Part shown: in pieces, positions 1-9,119 of the stretch
How positions within the stretch are numbered: the first letter of the stretch is position 1
Layout of the letters: the number at the start of each line of letters is the position of its first letter
Assembly: GCA_900551295.1 (NCBI GenBank)
Contig: URVJ01000001.1
Coordinates: 124,001-188,000 of the forward strand
Reading direction: 5' to 3'
From: an uncultured Eubacteriales bacterium
GTDB taxonomy: Bacteria > Bacillota > Clostridia > Oscillospirales > CAG-382
DNA length: 64,000 nt
Notes under the pieces: generated by a model
Told to the model about the DNA's origin: nothing
The model's database searches: none
What the model saw: the letters and a program-made list of their open reading frames with translations, nothing else
Translations under genes and position numbers: made by a program

Positions 1-636
1 CGCGTCTCCGAAAGAGTTTGCGCAGCCGAGCTTTGAAAATACATTTATATTGTCCGGAAAACCGAGCAGATACAAAGCCTGATCAAGCGGGTGAGGACCT
101 GTGTTTCTGACTCCGCCGCCCGCATATCCGTTGTAGACCTGCCAGTCCCAGCGGCGTGCAAAACCGTTGAATTTTATGCCTATCTGCATAGGCTCGCCGA
201 GTTTTCCGCTGTCAAGAATTTCGCACAGCTTTGTAAAATACGGTGCAAATCTCGACTGCTGAAAAACATTGAGCATTTTGCCGTTTCTTTCCGCTGCCTT
301 TACAACTCTCGCCGCGTCCTCATAGCATTTTGCAAACGGCTTCTCACAAACTACGTTAAACCCATGATTGAGTAAATCAATGCTTATCGGCATATGCATA
401 TGCGAGTAAGAGGAATTTACGACGATATCAATGTCGTTTCTGCCGAAAAGTTCTGTATAGTCAGAATAAGCGTCGCAGCCGTACTCGTTTTTTGCGCGTT
501 CTCTGCGCTCTTCGGATTTTTCGACAACAGCGGCAACGTTAAAATTTTTGTTTTCGGGACTCTTGAAATACAGACCGTGAATATCGCGTCCGCTGCGTCC
601 CTGACCGATAATGGCAACATTCAGCTTTTTATTCAT
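1..636 (-). CDS. Gfo/Idh/MocA family oxidoreductase (partial, C-terminus off the window)
   Basis: The N-terminal 212 residues of an NAD(P)-dependent sugar or inositol dehydrogenase-like protein are visible; the rest runs off the left edge. The protein opens MNKKLNVAIIGQGRSGRDIH, a Rossmann nucleotide-binding start. A later NHGFNVVCEKPFA segment matches the EKP motif, whose lysine contacts substrate and cofactor in this family. The start at 636 is preceded by GGAGTG. It lies 35 bases downstream of the NagB-type gene on the same strand, so the two are probably co-transcribed and may handle an amino sugar or related glycan product. The exact substrate cannot be told from the sequence. Confidence 0.9.
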   Translation of the reverse strand, partial: MNKKLNVAIIGQGRSGRDIHGLYFKSPENKNFNVAAVVEKSEERRERAKNEYGCDAYSDYTELFGRNDIDIVVNSSYSHMHMPISIDLLNHGFNVVCEKPFAKCYEDAARVVKAAERNGKMLNVFQQSRFAPYFTKLCEILDSGKLGEPMQIGIKFNGFARRWDWQVYNGYAGGGVRNTGPHPLDQALYLLGFPDNINVFSKLGCANSFGDA

Positions 637-671
637 TATAAATCACTCCGTTCAAAAAATCAATGTTTGTT

Positions 672-1415
672 TCAGATTTCGGCGGCGCTTTCAGCGTCGC
701 AGTAAAGAATAGAATTTTCAAGCGTTCTGAGAATAGTCGCGGGGCAGTACTCGCCGATCTTTCCGCGGACAGTCTTTGCGACTGCTGCGATTTTTGTTAT
801 GGACGGCACGACGCATATTCTGAATGCAGCTCTTTTAAACACAGGAACCGTAAGCGTAAGTGCATATTCGGGAACTTTATCAAGACTGTCAAAGCAGCCG
901 TCATGAACCTGCTGCATGCGGCATACCGGATCAAGCTTTACCTTTTTTACGGTCTGTGTGTCCGAAAAGTCCGCAACGGGCGGATCGTTGAATGCAATAT
1001 GTCCGTTTTCGCCGATTCCCATAAAGATTATATCCGGCGGATTTTCGTCGATAAGCTTTGAATAACGCTTCGCTTCGTTATCGGCGTCTGCCGTGCTGTC
1101 CATTGTATTCACGCTCTTAAAATTTACTCTGTCAAAAATTGCACGGTGCAGGAAGTTTGCAAATCCCTGCGGTGCGTCCGACGGCAGACCTATATATTCG
1201 TCCATGTGATATGCGTTGATTTTGTTCCAAGGTATATTGCTTTTGCATAATGCGTCCAGAAATTCATTCTGCGACGGTGCTGCCGCAAATATTATGTTGA
1301 GTTCGGATTTTGTTTTGAGCATATCCGAAATTATTCTTTCGGCGTCCTCGGCGGCTTTTTTGCCCATTTCGGTACGTGTTTTGAATACTTTGATTTCAAG
1401 TGTATCGGCTTTCAT
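672..1415 (-). CDS. nagB: Glucosamine-6-phosphate deaminase (NagB/6-phosphogluconolactonase family)
   Basis: A 247-residue cytoplasmic protein expected to convert glucosamine-6-phosphate to fructose-6-phosphate and ammonia. Family signatures are HMDEYIGL (residues ~74-81) and GIGENGHIAFND. The latter differs from the GNDGH of classical NagB but, as recalled, is common in the NagB-like branch linked to glycan loci. The start at 1415 is chosen because AAGGAG sits just upstream; the frame stays open to 1523, but that extension would cross the promoter. It heads a short operon with the oxidoreductase at 1-636 and is divergent from the AraC gene at 1564, which is the likely regulator. An isomerase acting on another sugar phosphate is possible. 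Confidence 0.85.
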   Translation of the reverse strand: MKADTLEIKVFKTRTEMGKKAAEDAERIISDMLKTKSELNIIFAAAPSQNEFLDALCKSNIPWNKINAYHMDEYIGLPSDAPQGFANFLHRAIFDRVNFKSVNTMDSTADADNEAKRYSKLIDENPPDIIFMGIGENGHIAFNDPPVADFSDTQTVKKVKLDPVCRMQQVHDGCFDSLDKVPEYALTLTVPVFKRAAFRICVVPSITKIAAVAKTVRGKIGEYCPATILRTLENSILYCDAESAAEI

Positions 1416-1457
1416 ATAATACTCCTTTTTTGAGAAATATTTTCTTTTTACACAGCT

Positions 1458-1536
1458 ATTATAAGCCGATACTATCCGAAAGTAAATTGCAAATAATGGC
1501 AAATATATTGCAAATAGTGACATTAAGTGTTATAAT
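1458..1536. promoter_or_regulatory. Divergent promoters with three GCAAATA direct repeats
   Basis: The minus promoter for nagB has -10 TATAAT at 1458-1463 and -35 TTTACT at 1481-1486 (17 bp spacing). The plus promoter for the AraC gene has -35 TTGCAA at 1508-1513 and -10 TATAAT at 1531-1536 (17 bp). Between and over the two -35 boxes lie three GCAAATA repeats at 1489, 1499 and 1510, spaced 10 and 11 bp, on one face of the helix. That arrangement suits direct-repeat binding by an AraC-family dimer that activates nagB and controls its own gene. Confidence 0.65.
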
Positions 1537-1563
1537 AATTAAAAAAGTGCGGAGGTTGTATTT

Positions 1564-2397
1564 ATGAAAGAAAATATTATTTTCAGATATGCCGACGAAA
1601 ACTTTTGCTATCATCACACATACACAAAAAATCCCGATCCTGCGCAGTTTGCTTTTCTTTCCCATTCGCACAATATGTACGAAATATACCTGCTGATAAG
1701 CGGAAAAGTGGAGTACATTATCGAAGGGCGGATATTTACACCCGAACCCGGAACCGTAATGCTGACAAACAAAGGTGCCGTTCACAATACGCATATTGTC
1801 GACAGCAATGCAGACTACGAACGGCGTGTTTTAATGTTCTCCCAGGAGTTCATCAGTCCCGTATTCAAAACACTGTTTGAAAACGCATCTTTCAGACTTT
1901 CGGAAAACGATCTTTTGTTTGCAAACTCGTGTATGGAAATGATTGAGCATAACAACAGAATACTTTCAACTCCGGAACTGATAAAATCCGTGCTTTCGGC
2001 GCTGCTTGCAAAATTTTCGGGTATATATTTCTCCGACAGCGTAAAAGTGTCTGTTTCGGACGAGAACATTACGGTAAAAAAGACCATAGAATTCATCAAT
2101 GCAAATCTTGATAAAAAATGGAACCTCGACAGTCTTGAAAATACGATATACCGCGACAAGGCTTATATAAGCCGTGAATTTAAGCGCACGGTCGGCTGCG
2201 GAATATGGGACTATACGATAAGAAAACGCGTTTTTTCGGCACAGCAGCTCATGTATTCGGGCAAAAGCATAACCGAAGCTTTTACTTCGAGCGGATTCAA
2301 CGACTATTCGACTTTTTACAGAAATTACAAGAAGATAATAGGGCAGTCGCCGTCCGATGATGCAAAAAAGTTCAGGCAGTCTGTGAAAAATAACTGA
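1564..2397 (+). CDS. AraC family transcriptional regulator
   Basis: A 277-residue regulator. The N-terminal ~140 residues form a cupin-like sugar-sensing domain (HSHNMYEIYLLISGKVEYII, then a GTVMLTNKGAVH turn). The C-terminal ~100 residues hold two helix-turn-helix motifs, with the typical second-motif sequence ITEAFTSSGFNDYSTFYRNYKK. The gene has GGAGG before the ATG at 1564 and ends in TGA. It is transcribed away from nagB, so it probably senses a sugar or amino sugar and controls nagB and the oxidoreductase through the repeats at 1489-1516. The ligand is unknown. Confidence 0.93.
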   Translation: MKENIIFRYADENFCYHHTYTKNPDPAQFAFLSHSHNMYEIYLLISGKVEYIIEGRIFTPEPGTVMLTNKGAVHNTHIVDSNADYERRVLMFSQEFISPVFKTLFENASFRLSENDLLFANSCMEMIEHNNRILSTPELIKSVLSALLAKFSGIYFSDSVKVSVSDENITVKKTIEFINANLDKKWNLDSLENTIYRDKAYISREFKRTVGCGIWDYTIRKRVFSAQQLMYSGKSITEAFTSSGFNDYSTFYRNYKKIIGQSPSDDAKKFRQSVKNN

Positions 2398-2434
2398 GTA
2401 TGACGCTCTGACAAAAATTATTTTTTCAAAACTA

Positions 2435-2463
2435 TTGACATTATGCTTAAAATGTGGTAAAAT
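2435..2463 (+). promoter_or_regulatory. Promoter for tRNA-Leu
   Basis: A consensus -35 TTGACA (2435-2440) and -10 TAAAAT (2458-2463) are spaced 17 bp, about 47 bp before the mature tRNA-Leu. Confidence 0.75.
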
Positions 2464-2509
2464 ATCATACGTTGCAGTATTAAAAAGCTTGCACGCAAAA
2501 ATTTAATAT

Positions 2510-2596
2510 GCAGGTATGGCGGAATTGGCAGACGCGCTAGATTCAGGTTCTAGTGGGGGCAACTTCGTGGAGGTTCAAGTCCTCTTACCTGCACCA
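2510..2596 (+). tRNA. tRNA-Leu (anticodon CAG)
   Basis: A class II tRNA with a long variable arm. The acceptor GCAGGTA (2510-2516) pairs with TACCTGC (2586-2592), followed by discriminator A and an encoded CCA (2594-2596). The anticodon stem CTAGA/TCTAG closes a TTCAGGT loop with anticodon CAG, which reads CUG codons. Confidence 0.97.
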
Positions 2597-2601
2597 AAAG
2601 T

Positions 2602-2630
2602 AAAACCGCCGAACAGGCGGTTTTTTACTA
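2602..2630 (+). terminator. Rho-independent terminator of tRNA-Leu
   Basis: The stem AAAACCGCC (2602-2610) / GGCGGTTTT (2616-2624) has a 5-base loop and runs into a T tract, directly after the tRNA CCA end. Confidence 0.9.
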
Positions 2631-2783
2631 TATGTACATATTTACGTGTTCTGCGGTGCTTTTATGCGCTGCTTGAAGCAACAATACGGTTATCAAAACG
2701 GCATTTTTGATGTAAAATTAGCTAAATTTCTCATCAAAGATAATTTTTTACAATCCATATCAAAATCAAAGGAGATTATATAA

Positions 2784-3041
2784 ATGCCAAAAATCAGAGA
2801 AAGCGGACTCACAAGAGCTAACAAAGAGCCCTATGCCACATTAAAAAGTCTAATGATAAAGAAAGATTACAGCCGCCGAGTACATTATTCGCTTAACTAT
2901 CAGCCGTTGAGAATGCGCATTTCAAAGCCGACTACTTTCAGATTTGACGAGCTGCTCTTATTCGTGACTACGCTGCAAATGCCAGCGGAGGACTTCGGCG
3001 AAATGTGTAAGAACGCTTATGCGGAATTTAAGAAATTATGA
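2784..3041 (+). CDS. Small HTH-like protein, possibly a degenerate XRE-type repressor
   Basis: An 85-residue basic protein with a good ribosome binding site (AAAGGAG, 10 bases before the ATG). I do not recognise a named family. The second half, from LRMRISKP through FRFDELLLFVTTLQMPAEDF, resembles helices 3-5 of the small XRE-type DNA-binding proteins of Clostridia phages and elements (pattern: R-x-R-x-x-x-P-x-x-F-x-x-x-E-L, then a helix ending in IPxEDF). The first HTH helices are poorly conserved. It stands alone behind tRNA-Leu, a common integration target, so it may be a leftover of a lost element. The function is an inference from weak similarity. Confidence 0.6.
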   Translation: MPKIRESGLTRANKEPYATLKSLMIKKDYSRRVHYSLNYQPLRMRISKPTTFRFDELLLFVTTLQMPAEDFGEMCKNAYAEFKKL

Positions 3042-3068
3042 GAATTTAAGATAAAATTAAAACGTAAG

Positions 3069-3110
3069 AAAACGGTCCGGAAACTTATTGCCCCCGGATC
3101 GCTTTTAATT
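3069..3110. terminator. Bidirectional terminator between convergent genes
   Basis: CGGTCCGG (3073-3080) pairs with CCGGATCG (3094-3101) with one G-T wobble. T-rich tracts follow on both strands: CTTTTAATTT on plus, TTTTCTT on minus. It separates the small HTH-like gene from the rhamnosidase. Confidence 0.7.
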
Positions 3111-3123
3111 TATATTCGTTTTT

Positions 3124-6100
3124 TTATTCAATTGTGCAGATATACGGAATATCAAACAAAGGTTGGAGCGAATCTATGCTCTTGCAGGCAAATACTTTTG
3201 CAATGCCCGGTTTTACCGTTGACGGCACCGAAAAAGTGACGTTTCCGCCGTTCTGCGGATCAAACTCGTAAAGCTTTATACCGGTCATACGTCCGTTATC
3301 CGAATAAACCGCGGCGATGAGCGTGCATTTTTCATTAAGGGAAACATTTGCCGAAATCTCGGCTTTTCCGTCAGAATAAACAGCGCTTACGGCATTTATC
3401 ACCTTTAAGGTCTTGTATTCAATTTCCGAAACACTAACTGTCTGTCCGGAAGAATATGTCTTGCCGTCTGCCGTGTACAAACAGCCGTTACCCGGGAATG
3501 TATACGACGTACCGTCTGTTTCCATAAGACTCAAAGTGCCTCCATTATCAAGTATAAACGCACCGGCAGGGTAGTAGTATATCGCATAATCCTTGACATA
3601 CATACCCGATTTTTCGTTGTCAATATTCAGCGCCATGTAGTTCTTGATAAGATTACGGCTTGAAATTTCCGTGCCGCAGTAAGTAACTGTATCTGAATTT
3701 ACAAGTAGTGGTGATGAAACGTAGTTTATCCACTTACCTTTGTTTGCGTTGAAATATGCGGGAGTAAGTTTATTGCCGTTGTCGGGGTAATCTTTGCCGT
3801 TATCAAAACAAGGCTTTCCGATGAAAATTGTAGAGTTCGTAACATTTGATACACTCGGAATCAGATAATCAGCGCACATAAAGTATTTGCCGTTTTTAAG
3901 CGCAAAATTTGTGTAGTGCGGTTTATACATTTCCCAACCCGAGGAACGTACCAACGTTACGGCTTTAGATGTGCCTGCCGGATCGGTTGCAAGTTCACCG
4001 TATGAGCCGTTTTCGGAAATCTGAATGTAAGCGTCTCCGACATTATTATCGAGATAAGTGAATTCCTTTAAGCTTGAACCCGAGGCATATGCCATGACCT
4101 TGCCGAGACCGTCCTTTACGTAAGGGAAGTCGCCGAGTACCGATTTGTCATGCGAAACTTTCGGTGAGAACACTGCGTAAAGCGTGCAGCTTGTATCGGG
4201 AACAACGGTTGTAAACTGAATTTTATCCTTGCTTAAAGACCAGCCGATAAAGTCGTTGTTTTCCTTTTGGGCTTGTTTGGTAATGCTATTGCCGGGGAAC
4301 AAACGAAGCATTTCTGTCGCCGTTCCGTCGTCAAAAGTAATATTTACCCTTGCCGTTGCTTTGTATTCGACGGTCTTGTATTCAAGCTCGGAAACTTTTA
4401 CCTGCTGACCGGGTGCGTAGACGTTTTCGCCGCAGAGATATTCACCGTTTCTTTCGGGGAATGTGTAATCCTCCGAAGAATTTTCAACAAGCGTAAGCAC
4501 GTTTTCGTCTTTGAGAATAAAGGAATTTGCAGGGTAGTAATAAATTGCATAATTCTTTACATACATACCGCTGTCGGCTTCTTTGATATTAAGCGCCATA
4601 TAGTTCTTTATGAGATTATTGCTCGGTATGCTCTGACCGCAATAGGATACGCTGTCTCCGTCTACTTTGATGGGAGAGGACATATAGGTGATCCACACGT
4701 TTTTGTTGGAATTGAAGTAATCCGGCGTAAGCGTATTTCCTTTGTCGGCGTAATCTTTTCCGTTATCAAAGCATGGTTTTCCGATAAATGTTTTTGAATC
4801 GCCTACCGTTGAGCCGGTCGGAATGAGGTACTGCGCGGTCATGTAATACTTTCCGTCATGAAGAATGAATTCTTTGAAATGCGGTTTATACATTTCCCAG
4901 CCGCTTGAACGTACCCAAGTAACGTTTTTCTTTAGTGTGACGGGATCTTTTGCAAGCTCGCCGCGCGAACCGTTTTCGCTTATCTGAATGTCTGCGACGC
5001 TTACATCGGGATCTGCATATGTGTATTCTGAAAGACTTCTGCCGTTTGCATAAACCATTACTTTGCCGAAGCCGTCTTTGACATATGGGAAATCTCCGAG
5101 AGCCGTTTTGTCGTTAAGATCGAATACAGGCTCTGACGCGTCTGCAACCGTATACGAATATGTTCCTCCGGTTACGGTTATTGTTTTATCCGAAAGCTCT
5201 TTACCGTTATCGTAAAATGACATCTCATCGGAAAGCTTTAGATTTGCGCTTACACCGTCCGGAACAGTAACATTCCATGTAAAGTTCTTGGAGTCCGCGT
5301 TATATTTCCATGCCGTTGTAATTCTGCCGCGGCTGCTGTCGTGGTAGACGCTGCAATCGCCGAGCTCGCTGTAAAAGACGGGTGAGATGTCGATTTCTTC
5401 AAAATCTGCTTTTACTATTCTCAAACCGCCGAGATATTCAAAGAACCATCTTGTAATTCCGCCTATTGCGTAGTGGTTCATACTGTCTACAATAGACGCC
5501 GCCGAACGCCACGACTCGGTAGTAGTACCGCCGCCGTATGAGTTTATCATGTTCAATAGAGACGGGAATTCGGTGCAGTTTATAACTTTCCATGCGTCGT
5601 TCTCATATCCTCCGTCGCAAAGCAGACCGAGTACAAATTCCATAGACGAAAATCCGCAGGTAAGCGTATAGTTGCTGCTTCTGATATAAGAATCGAGCGT
5701 GTCTGTCAGAGCCTGAACATTCTCGCTGTCGGCAATTCCGAATGCAAGGGGAAGAATTATACCGGACTGGTTTTTGGGAGTGTATGTATTGCTTTCAGAT
5801 AAATAATACTTCTCATTGAATGCGCCTTTTGCCTCTTGGAACTTCTTTATATATTCAGCCTTATCGCTTTCTTTTCCGAGAATACCTGCAATTTCAGCCG
5901 CATCTCGGTACATTCTGCAATAATATGCAGCCGCAAAGAAATCTGCCGGAACGTTGCTTGTCGCCTGATGGTCGTTATAAGGCGAATGGTCGGTGGGGAG
6001 TACGCTGCCGTCGGCAAGCTGGGAATTACGTCGCGCAATAAGCTTTTGAATTACGGGATATTTGGTTTCAAGAATGTCTTTATTTCCGTAGTACTTGTAG

Positions 6101-7998
6101 AGCGTAAGGGGAAGGATATATTCTTCGTCCTCCCAGCCGTAAACATCGTATTGCAGTTTTTCTCCGGCTTCGGTCCAGCGCGAAAGAAACGCGTCGTTGT
6201 CCATATACCAGCAAGCCGTAGCGACAAAGTCGGCAATATCGCCGTTCCAGAAGTTTTTCTCGCGCGTCGGGCAGTCGGTAGGACCTGTAACAATGTTTGA
6301 ACGGTATGAGCGCTTTACTGCGTCCCATATCTTATTGAGATTTTCGCTTGATGATGTAAAATCGCCGATAACAGCAAGGTTTGTGTTGAGTTCTTCCTTT
6401 TTGACGGTTTCTGTCGTGTATTCTCCGGAATATCCCTTGATGTATACATATCTGAATCCGGTATAGGCAAACTCAGGCATATATACTTCTTCTTCGGCGC
6501 CTTTGCATATGTATACGTCGATATTGCGCAGACCGTAGGGTGATATACTGTCGGCGTAGTTGTCCTTTTGGAAATATACGTCGCCGTACACGTCGGTTCT
6601 CGGAACGTCGTCATCTATAATTTCGCAGTATCTTATAATAACAACTTCTCCGGGCTTTGTATTTTTAAGCGTAATTTTCGCGCGTCCTGCGCTGTTTGTG
6701 CCGAAATCGTAGAGTTTGTATTCGCCGCCGAGAACGGTGCCTATTGAAAGCGCCTCGCTTTCGTCGCGTATCTTCACGGCGGGATAAGTCGTGCTTGCAA
6801 AAGGTTTCAGAGTTCCGACGTTTGCCTGAGCTGCCTTTACCCATGTTCCGCCGACTTTGCCGGTTGTGTTCCAACCGTCAATTTCAAGTCTTGCGTCGTA
6901 TCTTTCGCCAAACTGGAGGTCGTTGTCGTAAAGGGGAGAGGCTGTGACGTCCCAGCTTGTATCGGTACATATATTCTGTTTTGTACCATCGGTATATTCT
7001 ATTTCAAGCTGCATCATAATCGCGGGAACATTGTAGCGCAGCGAACCCCATGACGAACAGTTGAACTGACCGTTTCCGGTATATGCGCAAAGCGCGTTGC
7101 TGCCGTTTTCCAGAAGTGCCGAAACGTCATATATCTGATATTCGGTATATCCTCTCATGGAACCTGCCAGAAATCTGCCGTCAGTTATACGCAGTCCGTT
7201 TATATAGGGAACATAGCTGCCGCGCGCGCAGGCATACAGATATGCGCTTTTTATTTCTTTTGAAAGATCAAAGGTCTTTCTGAAATAACAGGAACGCCTG
7301 AGTAAGCTCGGGTGCATTTCAAGACTGTTTACGCTTACATAAGTTGACGGAATTGCGCTTGTTTGCCAGCCGTTCGGTTCGGTTTGCCGCCAAAATCCGC
7401 ATACAGCGCCGTTTTTCCATGAGGAATCCGTCGGAATCTGCTGAGCGCTGCCGTCTGAATAGTTTATCGTAATATTTCCGCGTATCGCGCCGACTGCTTT
7501 AAGCGCATTGTCGCCAGTATAGTATCTTATTGCAAGATTGTTTGTTCCGGGTTTTATATATTCCGTTATGTCGGTATATTTTATAATGTGCATACCGTCA
7601 GCGGTCTTTACGGTCGGTATCTGAGTTCCGTTTATAAAGAAATCAAACGGATTGTCGGACTGATATTCTATATACGCGCTACGAATACCGTCTTTTGCGG
7701 TAAAATCACGTCTGAAATGTCCTCTTGAAAACCATGAGTTTATCCAGTTTCCCATATTAAGCGTTGTTTTGGGAAATGATTGGAGCGATTTCAGGTATTC
7801 CCGCGGTGCACTTATAAATTTTGCGTCGAATGAAGTTCTTTTTTCGTCTTTGTGAAGCATTGTGTCTACCACCGTGTTTTCATTTTGGGTACTTATTCCG
7901 GCATTACTTTCCGGAGTTGCCGGTGCCGCATATCCCGGCGAACCGAGCAGCATCGAAAATGCGCATACCAGGGAAATCAAAGATTTTTTAGAAAGCAT
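3124..7998 (-). CDS. Secreted alpha-L-rhamnosidase (GH78 family) with repeated C-terminal domains
   Basis: A 1624-residue exported enzyme expected to remove terminal L-rhamnose from pectin or plant glycosides. Residues 1-24 are a signal peptide ending GYA-A. Two N-terminal jelly-roll modules (~60-385) include FINGTQIP- and YINGLRITDG-type loops. The catalytic (alpha/alpha)6 barrel spans about 540-880. TDCPTRE at 574-580 provides the likely general acid E580, and TTTESW provides the likely base E828. The last ~650 residues hold two ~250-residue repeats (about 967-1225 and 1287-1530) separated by an InlB-like beta repeat with the FIGWS motif. No sortase motif or SLH domain is seen, so the tail may bind carbohydrate. 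The start at 7998 has AAAGGAG. The divergent AraC gene at 8210 is the likely regulator. Confidence 0.9.
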   Translation of the reverse strand: MLSKKSLISLVCAFSMLLGSPGYAAPATPESNAGISTQNENTVVDTMLHKDEKRTSFDAKFISAPREYLKSLQSFPKTTLNMGNWINSWFSRGHFRRDFTAKDGIRSAYIEYQSDNPFDFFINGTQIPTVKTADGMHIIKYTDITEYIKPGTNNLAIRYYTGDNALKAVGAIRGNITINYSDGSAQQIPTDSSWKNGAVCGFWRQTEPNGWQTSAIPSTYVSVNSLEMHPSLLRRSCYFRKTFDLSKEIKSAYLYACARGSYVPYINGLRITDGRFLAGSMRGYTEYQIYDVSALLENGSNALCAYTGNGQFNCSSWGSLRYNVPAIMMQLEIEYTDGTKQNICTDTSWDVTASPLYDNDLQFGERYDARLEIDGWNTTGKVGGTWVKAAQANVGTLKPFASTTYPAVKIRDESEALSIGTVLGGEYKLYDFGTNSAGRAKITLKNTKPGEVVIIRYCEIIDDDVPRTDVYGDVYFQKDNYADSISPYGLRNIDVYICKGAEEEVYMPEFAYTGFRYVYIKGYSGEYTTETVKKEELNTNLAVIGDFTSSSENLNKIWDAVKRSYRSNIVTGPTDCPTREKNFWNGDIADFVATACWYMDNDAFLSRWTEAGEKLQYDVYGWEDEEYILPLTLYKYYGNKDILETKYPVIQKLIARRNSQLADGSVLPTDHSPYNDHQATSNVPADFFAAAYYCRMYRDAAEIAGILGKESDKAEYIKKFQEAKGAFNEKYYLSESNTYTPKNQSGIILPLAFGIADSENVQALTDTLDSYIRSSNYTLTCGFSSMEFVLGLLCDGGYENDAWKVINCTEFPSLLNMINSYGGGTTTESWRSAASIVDSMNHYAIGGITRWFFEYLGGLRIVKADFEEIDISPVFYSELGDCSVYHDSSRGRITTAWKYNADSKNFTWNVTVPDGVSANLKLSDEMSFYDNGKELSDKTITVTGGTYSYTVADASEPVFDLNDKTALGDFPYVKDGFGKVMVYANGRSLSEYTYADPDVSVADIQISENGSRGELAKDPVTLKKNVTWVRSSGWEMYKPHFKEFILHDGKYYMTAQYLIPTGSTVGDSKTFIGKPCFDNGKDYADKGNTLTPDYFNSNKNVWITYMSSPIKVDGDSVSYCGQSIPSNNLIKNYMALNIKEADSGMYVKNYAIYYYPANSFILKDENVLTLVENSSEDYTFPERNGEYLCGENVYAPGQQVKVSELEYKTVEYKATARVNITFDDGTATEMLRLFPGNSITKQAQKENNDFIGWSLSKDKIQFTTVVPDTSCTLYAVFSPKVSHDKSVLGDFPYVKDGLGKVMAYASGSSLKEFTYLDNNVGDAYIQISENGSYGELATDPAGTSKAVTLVRSSGWEMYKPHYTNFALKNGKYFMCADYLIPSVSNVTNSTIFIGKPCFDNGKDYPDNGNKLTPAYFNANKGKWINYVSSPLLVNSDTVTYCGTEISSRNLIKNYMALNIDNEKSGMYVKDYAIYYYPAGAFILDNGGTLSLMETDGTSYTFPGNGCLYTADGKTYSSGQTVSVSEIEYKTLKVINAVSAVYSDGKAEISANVSLNEKCTLIAAVYSDNGRMTGIKLYEFDPQNGGNVTFSVPSTVKPGIAKVFACKSIDSLQPLFDIPYICTIE

Positions 7999-8037
7999 TT
8001 TGAGTTCTCCTTTATATTTTTATATTTTTATATATTA

Positions 8038-8066
8038 ACTATACTCCGCAGCCCGATATGTGTAAA
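8038..8066 (-). promoter_or_regulatory. Promoter for the GH78 rhamnosidase
   Basis: On the minus strand, -35 TTTACA (8061-8066) and -10 TATAGT (8038-8043) are spaced 17 bp, about 40 bp from the start codon. Confidence 0.65.
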
Positions 8067-8148
8067 TGTTATATAATGAGAATTCTTGTCATTTGTTTGT
8101 TTTGTACCGCAAAACCCCTTAAAAACCATTAAAACATTTGTTATATGA

Positions 8149-8177
8149 TTGACAATCGTTTTTTTTGATGTTATTAT
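8149..8177 (+). promoter_or_regulatory. Promoter for the AraC gene
   Basis: On the plus strand, -35 TTGACA (8149-8154) and -10 TATTAT (8172-8177) are spaced 17 bp. The divergent rhamnosidase promoter lies about 90 bp away, leaving an A/T-rich gap that could hold shared operators. Confidence 0.7.
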
Positions 8178-8209
8178 TATGTTAGAAAAAAGTGAGGTTG
8201 AACAAAACA

Positions 8210-9067
8210 ATGCTTCGAGAATCAATACAGATTGATATAAAACCGCCGCTTGAACTTGTGAATTGCAGGCTCGGTCATTCGGGGTTCAGCGCCGCAAATA
8301 ATCATGACCATATACCGACGCATTATCACCACGCCAATTACGAACTTACCGCCGTTGTAAAAGGCAACGGTATTTCATATGCAAACGGCGTGCCGACAAA
8401 AGTAAAAAAAGGCGATATTTACGTTTCATTTCCTAACGAGTACCATAAGGTTGATTCCGACCCGGACGATCTCCTGAATTATGTATTTGTAACTTTTATT
8501 CCCAACGTCGGAAAATTCGACGAGACGCTTCGCGATGTGTGGCAGAACAATATTCCTCCGGAAAAGCGCGTATTCCGTTCGGACGGAGTTATAACAGCAA
8601 TAGAAAGCATTATAACAGAATTACAGAACAGGAACTTTTCATATTCCGAGGAAATGCTCTCTTCGCTAATGGATCAGATTATTATAAATACTCTTCGCAG
8701 CTTTGAATACAACCGTCCGCAGGTGCTTTCAAAACACCCGACTACGGACGAGCTTTGCAGACACATTTCTCATTATATTGACACACACATTTATACAATT
8801 AAAAGCCTCAAGGAGATTTCTCGCGCGTTTTCATACAATTACAGCTATCTTTCCGCCGTTTACAGGCGAACGACGGGCATGAGCATTGCCGGGTACTATC
8901 TTGCAAAACGTATGGAGCTTGCGCAGGTAATGCTTGTTCAGCAAAGATATTCGGTGACGGAAATTGCCGAAAAGCTCAATTATGCCGATATATATTCGTT
9001 CAGCAAAGCTTTCAGCGCATATTTCGGACAGCCGCCTAAAAAGTACGCGGAAAGCGTGTTCAAATAA
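8210..9067 (+). CDS. AraC family transcriptional regulator
   Basis: A 285-residue regulator with an N-terminal cupin-type sensor (THYHHANYELTAVVKGNG, then KKGDIYVSFPNEYH). Its C-terminal pair of HTH motifs includes ISRAFSYNYSYLSAVYRR and VTEIAEKLNYADIYSFSKAF. The ATG at 8210 is preferred because GTGAGG lies about 12 bases upstream. An in-frame GTG at 8192 would add six residues but has no ribosome binding site. It is divergent from the GH78 enzyme and 52 bases ahead of the GDPD-like gene on the same strand, so it probably controls the rhamnosidase in response to a breakdown product. Confidence 0.92.
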   Translation: MLRESIQIDIKPPLELVNCRLGHSGFSAANNHDHIPTHYHHANYELTAVVKGNGISYANGVPTKVKKGDIYVSFPNEYHKVDSDPDDLLNYVFVTFIPNVGKFDETLRDVWQNNIPPEKRVFRSDGVITAIESIITELQNRNFSYSEEMLSSLMDQIIINTLRSFEYNRPQVLSKHPTTDELCRHISHYIDTHIYTIKSLKEISRAFSYNYSYLSAVYRRTTGMSIAGYYLAKRMELAQVMLVQQRYSVTEIAEKLNYADIYSFSKAFSAYFGQPPKKYAESVFK

Positions 9068-9119
9068 TGCACATTTACATTTTATAACCGAATTTTTTTG
9101 ACATCGGAGAAACAAAACA

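Noticed and set aside
2398..2434. A terminator for the first AraC gene
   Set aside because: No stable stem found between the stop and the tRNA-Leu promoter.
4267..4797. Long open frame opposite the rhamnosidase
   Set aside because: Mirror frame of a repeat-rich coding region, with no ribosome site; similar antisense frames occur opposite most long genes here.
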